A stretch of 64,000 nt of DNA from Caballeronia telluris (GCF_001544495.1 NZ_FCNZ02000001.1:186001-250000); one strand, 5' to 3'; shown: positions 1-8,331, numbered from the stretch's first letter. Notes: generated by a model from the letters alone, not told the origin. Numbers and translations are program-made.

Positions 1-1
1 C

Positions 2-226
2 GCGTCACGGACCGCGCGGGCGAGTCCGCAAACGTTGCGCAACACGTTCGCGGCGGAATTGTTCGAGGGCGGCACGGACCCCGAGCACGTCGGTCAATGG
101 CTCGGCTTTCAGCAGCCGATTTCCTCGCAACGGCTGCACAGGGCCTGGCAAAACTGGTTGGGTGAGGAAATACGGGAGCGCGATATCGCGCGCGCGAACG
201 AGCGCGGCGACCAGAAAAGCGCATAG
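2..226 (+). CDS. Tyrosine recombinase/integrase, C-terminal fragment (5' end outside window)
   Basis: The frame is open from base 2, so the gene begins upstream of the window. About 74 residues remain. The segment PQTLRNTFAAELFEGG followed by VGQWLGF has the shape of the C-terminal catalytic part of phage-type tyrosine recombinases (HxLRHTFA, then LGH). The first catalytic His of the HxxR motif is Gln here and LGH is LGF, so this copy is divergent or assigned to the family by resemblance only. The nucleophilic Tyr is not obvious in the tail. An exact iteron copy lies within the coding sequence. It converges with the kfrA-like gene. Such recombinase genes often sit near replicon origins, where they may resolve dimers, but that role is inference. 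Confidence 0.6.
   Translation, partial: ASRTARASPQTLRNTFAAELFEGGTDPEHVGQWLGFQQPISSQRLHRAWQNWLGEEIRERDIARANERGDQKSA
162..177 (+). repeat. Iteron copy inside the recombinase gene
   Basis: GTGAG-GAAATA-CGGGA matches the origin iteron consensus GTGAG-N6-CGGGA exactly. It lies about 1.7 kb upstream of the main array, in the same orientation. Confidence 0.6.
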
Positions 227-256
227 AGCCGCGCGCCATCGCGCTTGGGCGACCGC

Positions 257-272
257 TCCCGAAAAACCTCAC
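257..272 (-). repeat. Iteron copy in inverted orientation between integrase and kfrA
   Basis: Read on the minus strand this is GTGAG-GTTTTT-CGGGA, identical to the array copy at 2765-2780. It is the only exact copy noticed in the opposite orientation, and it sits in the 66-bp gap between two convergent genes. Confidence 0.65.
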
Positions 273-292
273 CTTTGGCGTTTTCCGACCGC

Positions 293-1492
293 TCAGGACG
301 TTTCGGCTCGCGCCGGCTTCCCGAAACCGGCCAGCGCGGCCAATTTCGACGACGACGCGCCCGACGTGTGCTCGCACTCCGGGCAAGACAGTTCGAATTC
401 GTCCTCATGGCGCGATAACTCCGGCTCGCCCGCCTCACAGACCGGACAGCGCGCGGGAAGCTCGACGTGCGCATCCGCGAGCGTGCCGAGCGTTGCCAGT
501 TCGTCCGCCGACAGCCGGCCCTGAGCGGCGAGCGCGCAGAGCGTGCCGCCGACCGCATCGCTCATTGCACCCCGCGATCGCAACGCGTCACGCTCGCGGG
601 CGAGCGCATCGATTTCGTCCGATTGCTTTCGAATCTGGATCTCCAGCCGGTCGGCACGACCTTTCGACGCGCTAAGTTGTTGAATAAATTCGAATTCCTT
701 CTGACTGGCGTCGCGCACGCCGGACTGATAAGTCGCCGACATCGTGCGCAGCGAATCCAGTTCGACCAGCATCGGCTTGACGCGGCGTTCGGCGTCGCTA
801 ACGGCGTCCTTGATCTGTCGGGCGTAGTGTTCCGTGTTTTCGCGCAGTTCGGTCTGCAGGGCGTCGAGCCGGTCGCGCAAGGCGGCGTTCGCGGTCTGCT
901 CCTGTTCGATGCGCTTCGAGAGCGCCTCGTTTTCCCGTTCGAGCCGCGCTATCAGCGTCTGCAAGCCGTCGTGCGCGTGACTTTCGTGCCCGCGCAAGGC
1001 GGCCAGCTCGGCTTCCAGGGCGGCGATGCGCGACGCCGCCGCCTCGGCTCGCGATTCGCTGCGCTGATAAGTCTCTTTCATCGCTGCGTGCCGCACGTCC
1101 GCGTCGTGCAGACGGCTTTCGGTCGCTTCGATCATCGACTGGATTTGCTGCTGTTCGACTGCGAGCGCAGCGCGTGCGCAGTCCTGGGCTTGCGAATAGA
1201 GCAGGCCGAGCAGTTCTCCGGCGCGTTCTTGCAACGCTTCCGGTATCGCGCCGCTTTCGATCCGAACGCGCGACGCGGAACGGACACGCGTCCAGAACGC
1301 CTCGATGTCCTTCGGGATGTCGCTGGCGCTGCCGGTTTGTGTCAGGTCACGAACAGTGGCGATGGATGGCCGGATTCCGAAATCGAAGAACAATCGCTCG
1401 CACGCGTGCATCGAGAGTTCTCGCCGACGCGCGCCTTTCGTGCGCAAATCTTCGATTTCATGGCGTAGTTGGTCGCGGTCTACGGTGTTCAT
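293..1492 (-). CDS. KfrA-like coiled-coil DNA-binding protein
   Basis: 399 aa from the ATG at 1492; a TTG at 1522 would add ten residues. Residues about 25-85 (ERLFFDFGIRPSIATVRDLT) match the KfrA N-terminal plasmid DNA-binding domain, a winged helix found in plasmid-borne alpha-helical proteins. Residues about 100-330 are a long Ala/Glu/Arg/Gln-rich coiled coil. The last 60 residues carry two CxxC pairs (CPVCE and CPECE), which suggest a small zinc ribbon. KfrA proteins of IncP plasmids bind operators and help plasmid stability through multimerisation. The position beside an iteron origin and parAB fits a replicon-maintenance role. The C-terminal zinc-ribbon look is not typical of plasmid KfrA. 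Confidence 0.7.
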   Translation of the reverse strand: MNTVDRDQLRHEIEDLRTKGARRRELSMHACERLFFDFGIRPSIATVRDLTQTGSASDIPKDIEAFWTRVRSASRVRIESGAIPEALQERAGELLGLLYSQAQDCARAALAVEQQQIQSMIEATESRLHDADVRHAAMKETYQRSESRAEAAASRIAALEAELAALRGHESHAHDGLQTLIARLERENEALSKRIEQEQTANAALRDRLDALQTELRENTEHYARQIKDAVSDAERRVKPMLVELDSLRTMSATYQSGVRDASQKEFEFIQQLSASKGRADRLEIQIRKQSDEIDALARERDALRSRGAMSDAVGGTLCALAAQGRLSADELATLGTLADAHVELPARCPVCEAGEPELSRHEDEFELSCPECEHTSGASSSKLAALAGFGKPARAETS

Positions 1493-1636
1493 CTGGATGG
1501 ATTGGCGTTTCGGACGGAGCAATCGTAACGTTTTACGTAGCGCCCGTCACTTTTTCAGCGTGTGTTTCGTCGTAACAATAGACAGCATGTAGATGCAACG
1601 CGCTTTCCGTGGTTCTTCAAGAGTTAAACGACAATT

Positions 1637-1722
1637 CCGTGAAACATAATCAAGTTCAGTGTCTAACTTCATGATTGTATTCGTGATTTCCGTCTTCAAC
1701 AGTAATTTCTGCATGTTTCACG
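1637..1722. repeat. Inverted repeat of split parS-like half sites
   Basis: CCGTGAAACAT at 1637-1647 and its exact reverse complement ATGTTTCACGG at 1712-1722 are separated by 64 bp. Each contains one half of the universal bacterial parS palindrome (TGTTTCACGTGAAACA). The arms are outside the iteron array on its kfrA side. Function is unknown. Confidence 0.45.
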
Positions 1723-1859
1723 GTTTTCCGCGTTGGCGGATCTCTCTGCTGTGCACTGCCGACTCGGTTGAGAGTATTAGAAGTAAACACCTTTGAACCC
1801 TTGTTAAAGACGTTAACGCCACCGCAAACCCTTATGGGACGGGCCTTTGCGCCATGCAA

Positions 1860-3134
1860 GGTGAAGCTCTTCGGGAGCCCTGGTGAGGGAGTGCGGGAAG
1901 CACGGGTGATGGGGTTCAGGGATACGTGTGAGGATATCCGGGACACATCGTGAGTGTGTTCGGGAGGACCGCCGATCGCCTCGGTGAGGGAATGCAGGAC
2001 GTGCCTGCGCGCAGAGCTAGGCGGTGCAAGGTTCGTAACCGATCGACCTGTCGCGAAACGTGAGCTTCTTCGGGATGCACCTCTTTGCGCTCGTTCGGCC
2101 GTGATTCAGGGAATTTTTACCGATAGGTGAGACTTTACGGGTCACCAACGGGGGGCGGAGTGAGCTTATACGGGAGGCAAGAGCTGATTTTGGGCGATTT
2201 CGTCCCAATTTCGTCCGTAGGGTGAGGGAATGCGGGAGCCGGCCTGATACGCCCAAGGCATCTCGGTGCCAAGGCAGACAAAATTCGTCGCAGGAAGGTG
2301 CCAAAATCGACGTAGACGGCCTCAAGGTGAGTCTTTACGGGAAGCGTTATCGCCTGCGTGGCCGGCTGATGTGTCTTCGAGAACAATTCCTCCGGTGAGC
2401 GTTTTCGGGAGACGCGCGGCGAGCGGCCTTGCGCACATCGATGGGGTAAGTTCGAGTAGAGTCCTACAAATGACAAAAAATCGTTTATTAATCAATGGCA
2501 TAAATGGGTTCACATTGGAATGGATCTGGCAAAGGTGAGGTTTTTCGGGGGCGCCCAGCGTGTTGTAGATGCGCTGCCCGTGCCTACGAAGAGGCCCGAA
2601 GGTGAGAATCTACGGGAACGCATCCTTTGAGACTCAGGACCAGATTTCCCTTCTAAGCACCGGAAAGATAGAGCTATTTTCGAGCGCGAGCCCCTGAGGT
2701 GAGCTTTTCCGGGAGGAGACCGGCGCATCTTTCGTATTATCTGCGGGCGCCTTGGATCACAAAGGTGAGGTTTTTCGGGATCGCGAGCGTGCATCGCGCC
2801 CAATGGCTGCGGCCAGGAAGACGACGCTCTACAGTGCTCCTGCAGGCAAAGGTGAGGGTTTGCGGGAGCCGAGGCGCAGCTGTCGTTTGGATCCAATGCA
2901 GTTTCCGTGGCGGAATCGGAAAAACGCCCGGAAATTGACCATTCACACCGCTGTCTTGGCCTGTTCCAGCGCCGCAACAGCGAGAAGAAGATCAAAAAAT
3001 ATTTCAGGTGAGATTTTTCGGGAGAAAAATCGAGGACGCAATGAAAGCGGGAAATCCAGCGCGATCCGTTTACCCGCGTGGAACTTGAGCATACGGGTAG
3101 CGGATGAATGGTGAGCGGTGAGACTTTTCGGGAG
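1860..3134 (+). repeat. Iteron array, 19 copies of GTGAG-N6-CGGGA
   Basis: GTGAG (or GTGAA/GTGAT) begins at 1861, 1883, 1906, 1928, 1950, 1984, 2060, 2127, 2160, 2222, 2327, 2395, 2535, 2602, 2699, 2765, 2852, 3008 and 3118. Fourteen copies fit GTGAG-N6-CGGGA exactly; 1861, 1906, 1984, 2127 and 2535 deviate by one or two bases. Most are preceded by A/G-G and followed by G. The N6 is usually T-rich (CTTTTC, GTTTTT, ATTTTT). The first five copies are spaced exactly 22 bp apart (1861, 1883, 1906, 1928, 1950), two helical turns, and later ones are irregular (33-156 bp). Rep_3 initiators bind iterons of this kind, so these are the likely RepA sites. Confidence 0.85.
2455..2530. other. AT-rich patch within the origin, candidate unwinding element
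   Basis: Around 2466-2515 the sequence is strikingly AT-rich for this genome (ACAAAAAATCG then TTTATTAATCAATGG) and is flanked by iterons on both sides. An AT-rich element beside iterons is the usual melting site of Rep_3 origins. The assignment is by composition only. Confidence 0.4.
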
Positions 3135-3252
3135 CGCACCGCAGTGAGGCAATGCGACGGGTATCACTTCACCGCACGATGGTGAGAGAACGCCTCTAGA
3201 CGGGCATCACCGCAATCAGTATCCTCATCGCAAAATCCATCTGGCCCGACGC

Positions 3253-4605
3253 ATGGCAACCAAGCGCGCAAAGAAAACCGACGTAGTCAGCCCGAGTTCT
3301 GCGGAGTTGCGCAAGGCCGTCGAGGCCATCGCGATCCAGCCGAAAAGCGGCAAAATCACGCTGCTCACGCGCAAGCTCTTCAACGTGCTTCTCGCAGTCG
3401 CGCAGCAGGCCGACGAATCGGGCGATACGTACCGCGCGTTATTGTCGGACATCGTTGCCAATTCTGCGTTCGATTCGAACGACACGGCGCTCGTCAAAGA
3501 ACATTTGCGGCGCATGGTGTCGGTGCAGGTCGAATGGAGTACCGGCACGTCGAGTCAAAAGCCGGGCCGCAAGTGGGGGATCTCGACGTTGATCGCCGAT
3601 GCGGAAATTCTCGAAGATCCGGCGACGCGCCGCGTGTGGGTGGAGTTTTCGTTCGCGCCGAAAATCAAAAAGAAACTGCTCGATCCCGTCCAATATGCGC
3701 GCCTGAGCCTGCAGTTTCAGAGTCAGTTGCGCAGCAGCGCGGGGTTGGCGTTGTACGAAATCTGCGTGCGCTATCTGACGAATCCCAGTCACCTTACGAT
3801 GCGCGAGACGTGGGAATGGTGGCGGCCGATCCTTTCCGGGACGCCCGACACCGAAGCCGGTGATGAGGCAAAGCGCGAATACAAGTACTTTAAGCGCGAC
3901 TATCTGCGCCCCGCGATCGCCGAAGTGAATGCTGTCACGAATATCGTCGTCGAATTGATCGAACATCGCGAAGGGCGACGAGTGGCAGAGATCCAGTTTC
4001 GTGTGACGGAGCAAAAGCAGCCGATGCTGGCGCTCGATGAGCATCCGAACGTCTTCGACAGTACGCTCGTCGATCGCATGGTGAAGATCGGCATTCCGCT
4101 GAAGGACGCGCAAACGCTCTACGCCGACAGCGAAGAAAATCGGATCCGTGCGGCGCTTCAGATGACCGAACAGCGCATGCGGAGCACGTCGCTGCCACCG
4201 GTGCGCAGCGCGGCTGCGCTCTTCAAGGATGCGTTGAAGAAGGGCTACGCGCCGCCGGTAGAGGCGCTGCCGGCCGTCCCCGCGGCTTCCGCGCGCAACG
4301 GCGGTGCGCCCGCGGACGACCTGAAGGCTCGGCTGCTCAGCGAATTTTCGGCCTATCGTCGCAAGGAGGCGCGGGCGCTCTACGACGAACAAGGTGAGGA
4401 AGAACGGGAACTGGCGCGCCAGACGTTCGAGGAAGACGTGTTACCCGAACTCGGCACTCATATGCGTGACGACTGGCGCAAGCGGGGACTGGAGTCGAAG
4501 CTGGCCGAAACGTCGTTCTTTGACTGGCTCGCCCGGAAGACGTGGGGAGAACCCACAGATGGCGATCTGCTCTCCTTCACGCTCAATCAGTCACGCGCCG
4601 CCTGA
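3253..4605 (+). CDS. repA: Replication initiator protein, Rep_3 family (chromid RepA)
   Basis: 450 aa. Residues about 25-300 have the double winged-helix layout of Rep_3 initiators: an N-terminal helix-rich segment (LTRKLFNVLLAVAQQ), then FSFAPKIKKKLLDPVQYARL and an ALYEICVRYL helix typical of the family, followed by a second winged helix with KYFKRDYLRPAIAEVNAVT. The C-terminal 150 residues are family-specific. It should bind the upstream iterons and load the helicase. It directly follows the array, which implies autoregulation from promoter-proximal iterons (last copy at 3118). No strong Shine-Dalgarno precedes the ATG. One exact iteron lies inside its own 3' coding sequence. It converges with parB across a 33-bp gap. 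Confidence 0.88.
   Translation: MATKRAKKTDVVSPSSAELRKAVEAIAIQPKSGKITLLTRKLFNVLLAVAQQADESGDTYRALLSDIVANSAFDSNDTALVKEHLRRMVSVQVEWSTGTSSQKPGRKWGISTLIADAEILEDPATRRVWVEFSFAPKIKKKLLDPVQYARLSLQFQSQLRSSAGLALYEICVRYLTNPSHLTMRETWEWWRPILSGTPDTEAGDEAKREYKYFKRDYLRPAIAEVNAVTNIVVELIEHREGRRVAEIQFRVTEQKQPMLALDEHPNVFDSTLVDRMVKIGIPLKDAQTLYADSEENRIRAALQMTEQRMRSTSLPPVRSAAALFKDALKKGYAPPVEALPAVPAASARNGGAPADDLKARLLSEFSAYRRKEARALYDEQGEEERELARQTFEEDVLPELGTHMRDDWRKRGLESKLAETSFFDWLARKTWGEPTDGDLLSFTLNQSRAA
4394..4409 (+). repeat. Iteron copy inside repA coding sequence
   Basis: GTGAG-GAAGAA-CGGGA matches the consensus and is read by RepA as Gly-Glu-Glu-Glu-Arg-Glu near residue 381. It could be chance in Glu-rich coding DNA, but it could also titrate or bind the initiator. 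Confidence 0.4.
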
Positions 4606-4638
4606 CCGGCGGGCGTGATGTCCGAAATCTAATTTCTT

Positions 4639-5703
4639 TTATTGCTTCGCTGCATTCGATTGCAGCATCTGCTCGATTTGCTCGAGCAGTTCATCGCGCT
4701 TTTGCTTCGACAAGCCGCGCAGGCGCAATTCGAGTCGGTCGTCGCCATACGACTTCAGGTCTCCGACCGAGATGCCGTCGAGCTTGATCTCCAGTCGTTG
4801 CGCGTATCGCTGGCGTCCTGCCACTTTGGGTGCTTCCAGCGCGGTCGCTCGCCCTTTCACGATGTCTGCCACCTGGCGGGTGCTCAGATCGTCGGAGAGA
4901 ATCTTGTTGATGAGCCGCAGGGTCGCGTCTGTGCCGCGCGCCGTGTGGTACCGCGTCACCTGATACGCCATGTTCGAACCGAATCGATCGGGGCGCGCCA
5001 CCATTTCGTGCATGACGTTCTCGGGCAACTTCGCAATTGACAACGCCACCGCAATCGTGGATTCGTCGAGGCCGAGATGATCGGCGAGTTCGCGTTGACT
5101 CTGAAAGTGCTGATCGTCGAGGAATCGTTTCCAGACGATTGCGTTGTCGAACACGGTCTGGGAATCCCGCTGCACATTCAGGTCATAGCCGAGTTTGTAG
5201 CTCTCGATGCCAATCGGGAGGTCGATGACCACCGCCTTCACGGTTTCCTTATTCGCTTCTTTCAACGCGCGGACACGTCGCCCACCGTCGCTTACGAAAA
5301 ACGTGCCTGGATTTTCATAGTCAGGAATGACATGGATGGCCTGCTGCTGACCTTGCTTCGCGAGGTTCACGGCGAGTTCGGCAATCGACGCCTTCAAATA
5401 AAAATGACGCGGATTGAACGGACTTGGCTTGATTGCTTTTAAAGGCAACTCGACGACTTGCCCGGCAGCATATCGATTCGAACGACGCCACGTTTTGAAC
5501 TCGTCGGATTCCAGGATGGCCGACGAGTCCAGGTCCTGGTCCGGCGTGAACGCGCTTGAACGACCGTTGGCGGCGGGCTGATTGACCTGCTCATTACTCA
5601 CCATGCCGTCGATGGCATTCAGGCGGTCCAGAGCGGTTCTCTTTTCACTGCTTGTGGTGTCGGGTCTGGCTTTGAAGCCTTTGGCGAACTGGGACGGTTT
5701 CAT
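4639..5703 (-). CDS. parB: ParB/RepB/Spo0J family partition protein
   Basis: 354 aa. The ParB/Srx CTP-binding domain spans about residues 82-180, with box II SDGGRRVRA (canonical GERRRRA altered) and the upstream segment IKPSPFNPRH. A helix-turn-helix lies at about 201-227 (QSQRELADHLGLDESTIAVA). The C-terminal 40 residues should form the dimerisation domain. It binds parS and spreads, and is positioned by ParA. It follows parA on the minus strand, 24 bp away; that gap contains a parS palindrome that also overlaps the parB ribosome-binding site (AAAGG). Confidence 0.92.
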   Translation of the reverse strand: MKPSQFAKGFKARPDTTSSEKRTALDRLNAIDGMVSNEQVNQPAANGRSSAFTPDQDLDSSAILESDEFKTWRRSNRYAAGQVVELPLKAIKPSPFNPRHFYLKASIAELAVNLAKQGQQQAIHVIPDYENPGTFFVSDGGRRVRALKEANKETVKAVVIDLPIGIESYKLGYDLNVQRDSQTVFDNAIVWKRFLDDQHFQSQRELADHLGLDESTIAVALSIAKLPENVMHEMVARPDRFGSNMAYQVTRYHTARGTDATLRLINKILSDDLSTRQVADIVKGRATALEAPKVAGRQRYAQRLEIKLDGISVGDLKSYGDDRLELRLRGLSKQKRDELLEQIEQMLQSNAAKQ

Positions 5704-5711
5704 TCAGGGAC

Positions 5712-5727
5712 CTTTATGCGCATAAAG
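5712..5727. promoter_or_regulatory. parS centromere site 1 (between parA and parB)
   Basis: CTTTATGCGCATAAAG is a perfect 16-bp palindrome. It abuts the parA stop codon and its right arm merges into the parB Shine-Dalgarno. I recall this core as the type described for chromosome 2 of Burkholderia cenocepacia. Confidence 0.85.
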
Positions 5728-6390
5728 TCAGGGGAGCATCGCGAGAATTTCGTCGGCACAGGCTCGGATTTCGGCGGCTGCAAGCCGCGAACCGCGGTCA
5801 GTCATTTGAAGGACGGTCTGGCCAAGTGCCATCGCCTGTTTGTAGCACTCGCGCGTGGGGATCTGCGTTTTGAGAAGCGGGAAACCGAGTTCCTCGAGCG
5901 CCACCTTGAGTTCGCGGGTCAGCATTCGCTTCTCTTCCGTCTTGTTCAGCAGAAAGACCGCCTGCAGGTCTTCGTTCATCACTTGCGCTTGCTGAATGAG
6001 CTTCACCAGACCGACGCTTGACCAATAGTCGGCGGGTGATGACGAGGTGGGAATCACTGCAACCGTCGCGGCGAGAAGGACAACACCCGAAACTTTTTCG
6101 GTGATAGACGGCGGGCAATCGACCACGATGATGTCGTAGTCGCCGACGAACTTCTTGATCTCTCGATGGATTTGTCCGCCAGCTTCGGAAAGATTGACGA
6201 CGGGGAACGGAATGCCACCAGCCCCTTCCGATGAAGCGCTTGTCCAGTGGATCAGGGTATTTTGCCCGTCCGCATCCACGACCAGGACGCGCTTCTTTTT
6301 CTCATGAAAGGCAGCGCCCAGGTGCATCGCTATCGTGCTCTTTCCAACCCCGCCCTTCTGTTGCGTGATCGCAATGATTTCCGCTGCCAC
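5728..6390 (-). CDS. parA: ParA family partition ATPase
   Basis: 220 aa from the GTG at 6390, chosen because AGGAG lies 8 nt upstream; the longer frame to 6543 adds unrelated residues. The deviant Walker A motif KGGVGKST is at about residues 12-19, the A' motif VVDADGQ at about 39, and Walker B IIVVDCPPS at about 79. There is no N-terminal helix-turn-helix, so this is the short type (ParA Ib-like size), which normally does not act as a repressor by itself. It forms the ATP-dependent gradient on the nucleoid that moves ParB-parS complexes. It is the first gene of a parA-parB operon. Confidence 0.92.
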   Translation of the reverse strand: MAAEIIAITQQKGGVGKSTIAMHLGAAFHEKKKRVLVVDADGQNTLIHWTSASSEGAGGIPFPVVNLSEAGGQIHREIKKFVGDYDIIVVDCPPSITEKVSGVVLLAATVAVIPTSSSPADYWSSVGLVKLIQQAQVMNEDLQAVFLLNKTEEKRMLTRELKVALEELGFPLLKTQIPTRECYKQAMALGQTVLQMTDRGSRLAAAEIRACADEILAMLP

Positions 6391-6943
6391 GTCGTTCACT
6401 CCTGTTTTTTGAGGCAAAGGAATTCTACTTTGAATGTTTATGTTTTTTAAGTAGAAAAATGATGAAGCGGCGCACATTAGCCATTCGGCAGAGCCGGAAA
6501 GCAGGATTGTGGCGAGACGACGACAGATGCACCCACGCCGCACACGTAACGAATGTCTTCTCGCGAACGAACGCGAGTCCAGCGACGACTCGACAGCCGA
6601 AGTCGGCCCGAAACTTTATGCGCATAAAGTCCCGACCGAGGTCGCGTAGCTTTGCGCCCCATACCGAAACGCCAAAGCGCGTCCTGCCGCGCCGCGAGCA
6701 GGTCGCCCCGATTTGTATTCATTTTCCTAATAAAAATCTCGATTTGATTTTTGGGAGTTGTCTCAGGGTAATCCCGAAATACCCCCGTAATATTCGGTTC
6801 AACGCAGACAAACACCCTCGCTCCTTCCGAGCGGTCCAGCTGAAGGCAAAAAGGTGCGCGACTGCGCTGCGGCACGAGTAACAGCAGGCTTAGATGCCGC
6901 GAATAACTTTCCTTACTTCGCCATTCATTTATTTGGAATTTTC
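6391..6943. other. Gene-free region between parA and the fimbrial operon
   Basis: 553 bp with no convincing gene. It contains parS site 2 and, at about 6715-6810, an AT-rich stretch before the pilin gene that probably holds the fimbrial promoter. Weak ORFs on both strands lack ribosome sites and family features. Confidence 0.6.
6613..6630. promoter_or_regulatory. parS centromere site 2 (upstream of parA)
   Basis: ACTTTATGCGCATAAAGT is a perfect 18-bp palindrome containing the same 16-bp core as site 1. It lies about 220 bp upstream of the parA start. Confidence 0.87.
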
Positions 6944-7507
6944 ATGAAATCCCTTATCTCCACGCTGACCGGCATTGCAGCACTTAGCGCCATCGCACTC
7001 GCATCGACGGGCGCGCAAGCTGCCGACGGCACGATCAGCTTCACCGGCCAAGTGTCGGATACGACGTGCTCGATCGACACGCAAGCCAGCGGCGCAGTGA
7101 ACAAGGCTATTACGCTGCCGACCGTTTCGAAGCGCACGCTCGGCGCAAGCGGCGCGACGGCCGGCACGTCGGCCGCAACCGATCTGACTTTCGCACTGAC
7201 CGGCTGCACCGCCGGCACGAAGGCACTCGCGCACTTCGAGAATGGTCCGACCGTCGACCAGGCCACGGGCAACCTCGCGAACCAGTCGACGAACTCGCCT
7301 GCCACGAACGTCGAAGTGCGTCTGCTGAACGCCTCGCTTCAGCCGATCAACATCGTCAGCAGCGTCAACAATGACTTCACGACCGATGGCGTGGGCATCA
7401 CCAGCGGCTCCGGAAATATAAAGTACTTCGCCCAATACATCGCGACGGGCGCGGCGACGGCCGGCGAAGTGAAGACGTCGGTTCAGTACACGATGCAATA
7501 CCAGTAA
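6944..7507 (+). CDS. Type 1 fimbrial major subunit (pilin)
   Basis: 187 aa. A signal peptide ends near AQAADG. The mature domain has the chaperone-usher pilin pattern: first Cys in the segment DTTCSID, second Cys in LTGCTAG, and the C-terminal beta strand ending in YTMQYQ, with the penultimate Tyr that donates to the chaperone. Exported through the Sec pathway and polymerised by donor-strand exchange. It is the first gene of the operon and is followed by a strong terminator-like hairpin, which would make it the most abundant product. Confidence 0.88.
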   Translation: MKSLISTLTGIAALSAIALASTGAQAADGTISFTGQVSDTTCSIDTQASGAVNKAITLPTVSKRTLGASGATAGTSAATDLTFALTGCTAGTKALAHFENGPTVDQATGNLANQSTNSPATNVEVRLLNASLQPINIVSSVNNDFTTDGVGITSGSGNIKYFAQYIATGAATAGEVKTSVQYTMQYQ

Positions 7508-7515
7508 GCAATATC

Positions 7516-7550
7516 AACGGGTATCCGCCAACTCGGATACCCGTTTTTTT
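7516..7550 (+). terminator. Rho-independent terminator/attenuator after the pilin gene
   Basis: A perfect 12-bp stem (AACGGGTATCCG at 7516-7527 with its complement at 7534-7545) is followed by seven or more T. It lies inside the operon, so partial read-through would set the ratio of pilin to chaperone and usher. Confidence 0.88.
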
Positions 7551-7587
7551 AACCAATTTTAGAGACAGGTTTTCACGGAGATACATC

Positions 7588-8331
7588 ATGAAGTCGCTTA
7601 CTCGAATTGCATGTGCCTTGGGTGTCGTTGCTGCGCTGTATACAGGCAGTGCAGTGGCAAGCGTCACCGTAGGCGGCACGCGCGTGGTGTATCCCCTTGA
7701 GAATCGCGAAGTCACGGTGAAGCTCGACAACGACCGTGCCGAACCGTCGCTCGTCCAGGTCTGGATGGATTCGGGCGACGCGAACGCGAAGCCCGACGAT
7801 GCCAGCGCACCCTTCGTGCTGACACCGCCGATCTTCCGGATGGACGGCCACAAGGCGCAGACGCTGCGCATGATGTACACGGGCGATGCGCTCCCCAAGG
7901 ATCGCGAATCGGTCTTCTGGCTGAATGTGCTCGACGTCCCGCCCAAAGCCAAATCAGGCACGGACGAGAACTCGCTCCAGTTCGCTTTCCGCACGCGCAT
8001 CAAAGTATTTGCACGTCCTAAGGATCTGCCGGGCACGCCTGCGGATGCGGCCCAGACGCTGACATGGAAAATCGTGCCTGCTCCGGATAACAAAGGGTAT
8101 GCGGTGGCTGCGGCGAATCCGAGCGCTTATCACGTGTCGTTCAGTGAAATCGACGTGGTGAGCGGCGACCAGACCTTCAAAAACGAAGCGGGCGGCATGG
8201 TCGGACCGAAGAGCAGTGCCGTGTTTCCTGTCACGAATCTCACCGCGATTCGTGCAGGCGCCAAAGTGAAATTCATCACGATCAGCGATTACGGCGGCGC
8301 AACGCCGCACGAAGCGTCCCTCGGCGAATAA
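7588..8331 (+). CDS. Periplasmic fimbrial chaperone (PapD/FimC family)
   Basis: 247 aa. The signal peptide ends around SAVASVTVGG. The first immunoglobulin-like domain includes the G1 edge sequence TRVVYPLENREVTVKL, the conserved Arg in GGTRV, and SVFWLNVLDVPPK, the hallmark before the F1-G1 loop. QFAFRTRIKVFARP follows as the subunit-binding strand. Domain two runs to the C-terminus. It folds pilin subunits in the periplasm and hands them to the usher. Shine-Dalgarno GGAG precedes the ATG. Confidence 0.9.
   Translation: MKSLTRIACALGVVAALYTGSAVASVTVGGTRVVYPLENREVTVKLDNDRAEPSLVQVWMDSGDANAKPDDASAPFVLTPPIFRMDGHKAQTLRMMYTGDALPKDRESVFWLNVLDVPPKAKSGTDENSLQFAFRTRIKVFARPKDLPGTPADAAQTLTWKIVPAPDNKGYAVAAANPSAYHVSFSEIDVVSGDQTFKNEAGGMVGPKSSAVFPVTNLTAIRAGAKVKFITISDYGGATPHEASLGE

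Larger units (their letters stand above)
1523..3252. other. Putative chromid replication origin region (gene-free)
   Basis: About 1.7 kb lies between the divergent kfrA-like gene and repA with no convincing coding sequence. It holds an inverted repeat of parS-like half sites, 19 iterons in one orientation and an AT-rich patch. No clear consensus DnaA box (TTATCCACA) was found by eye. Small ORFs here repeat the iteron sequence and are judged non-coding. Confidence 0.75.

Noticed and set aside
467..1468. Long open frames opposite kfrA and many other genes
   Set aside because: GC-rich DNA leaves long antisense frames. They lack ribosome sites and family features, and are mirror images of good genes.
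1860..3134. Direct repeats as a CRISPR array
   Set aside because: The repeat unit is short and gapped (GTGAG-N6-CGGGA) and its spacing is irregular. It sits between kfrA and repA and no cas genes are present, so it is an iteron array.
1656..3167. Small ORFs in the origin region
   Set aside because: They run through iterons on both strands, have no ribosome sites and no similarity, and would encode repeat-derived peptides.
6391..6543. N-terminal extension of ParA
   Set aside because: The 51 extra residues have no ParA similarity; GTG 6390 with AGGAG 8 nt upstream gives the standard short ParA.
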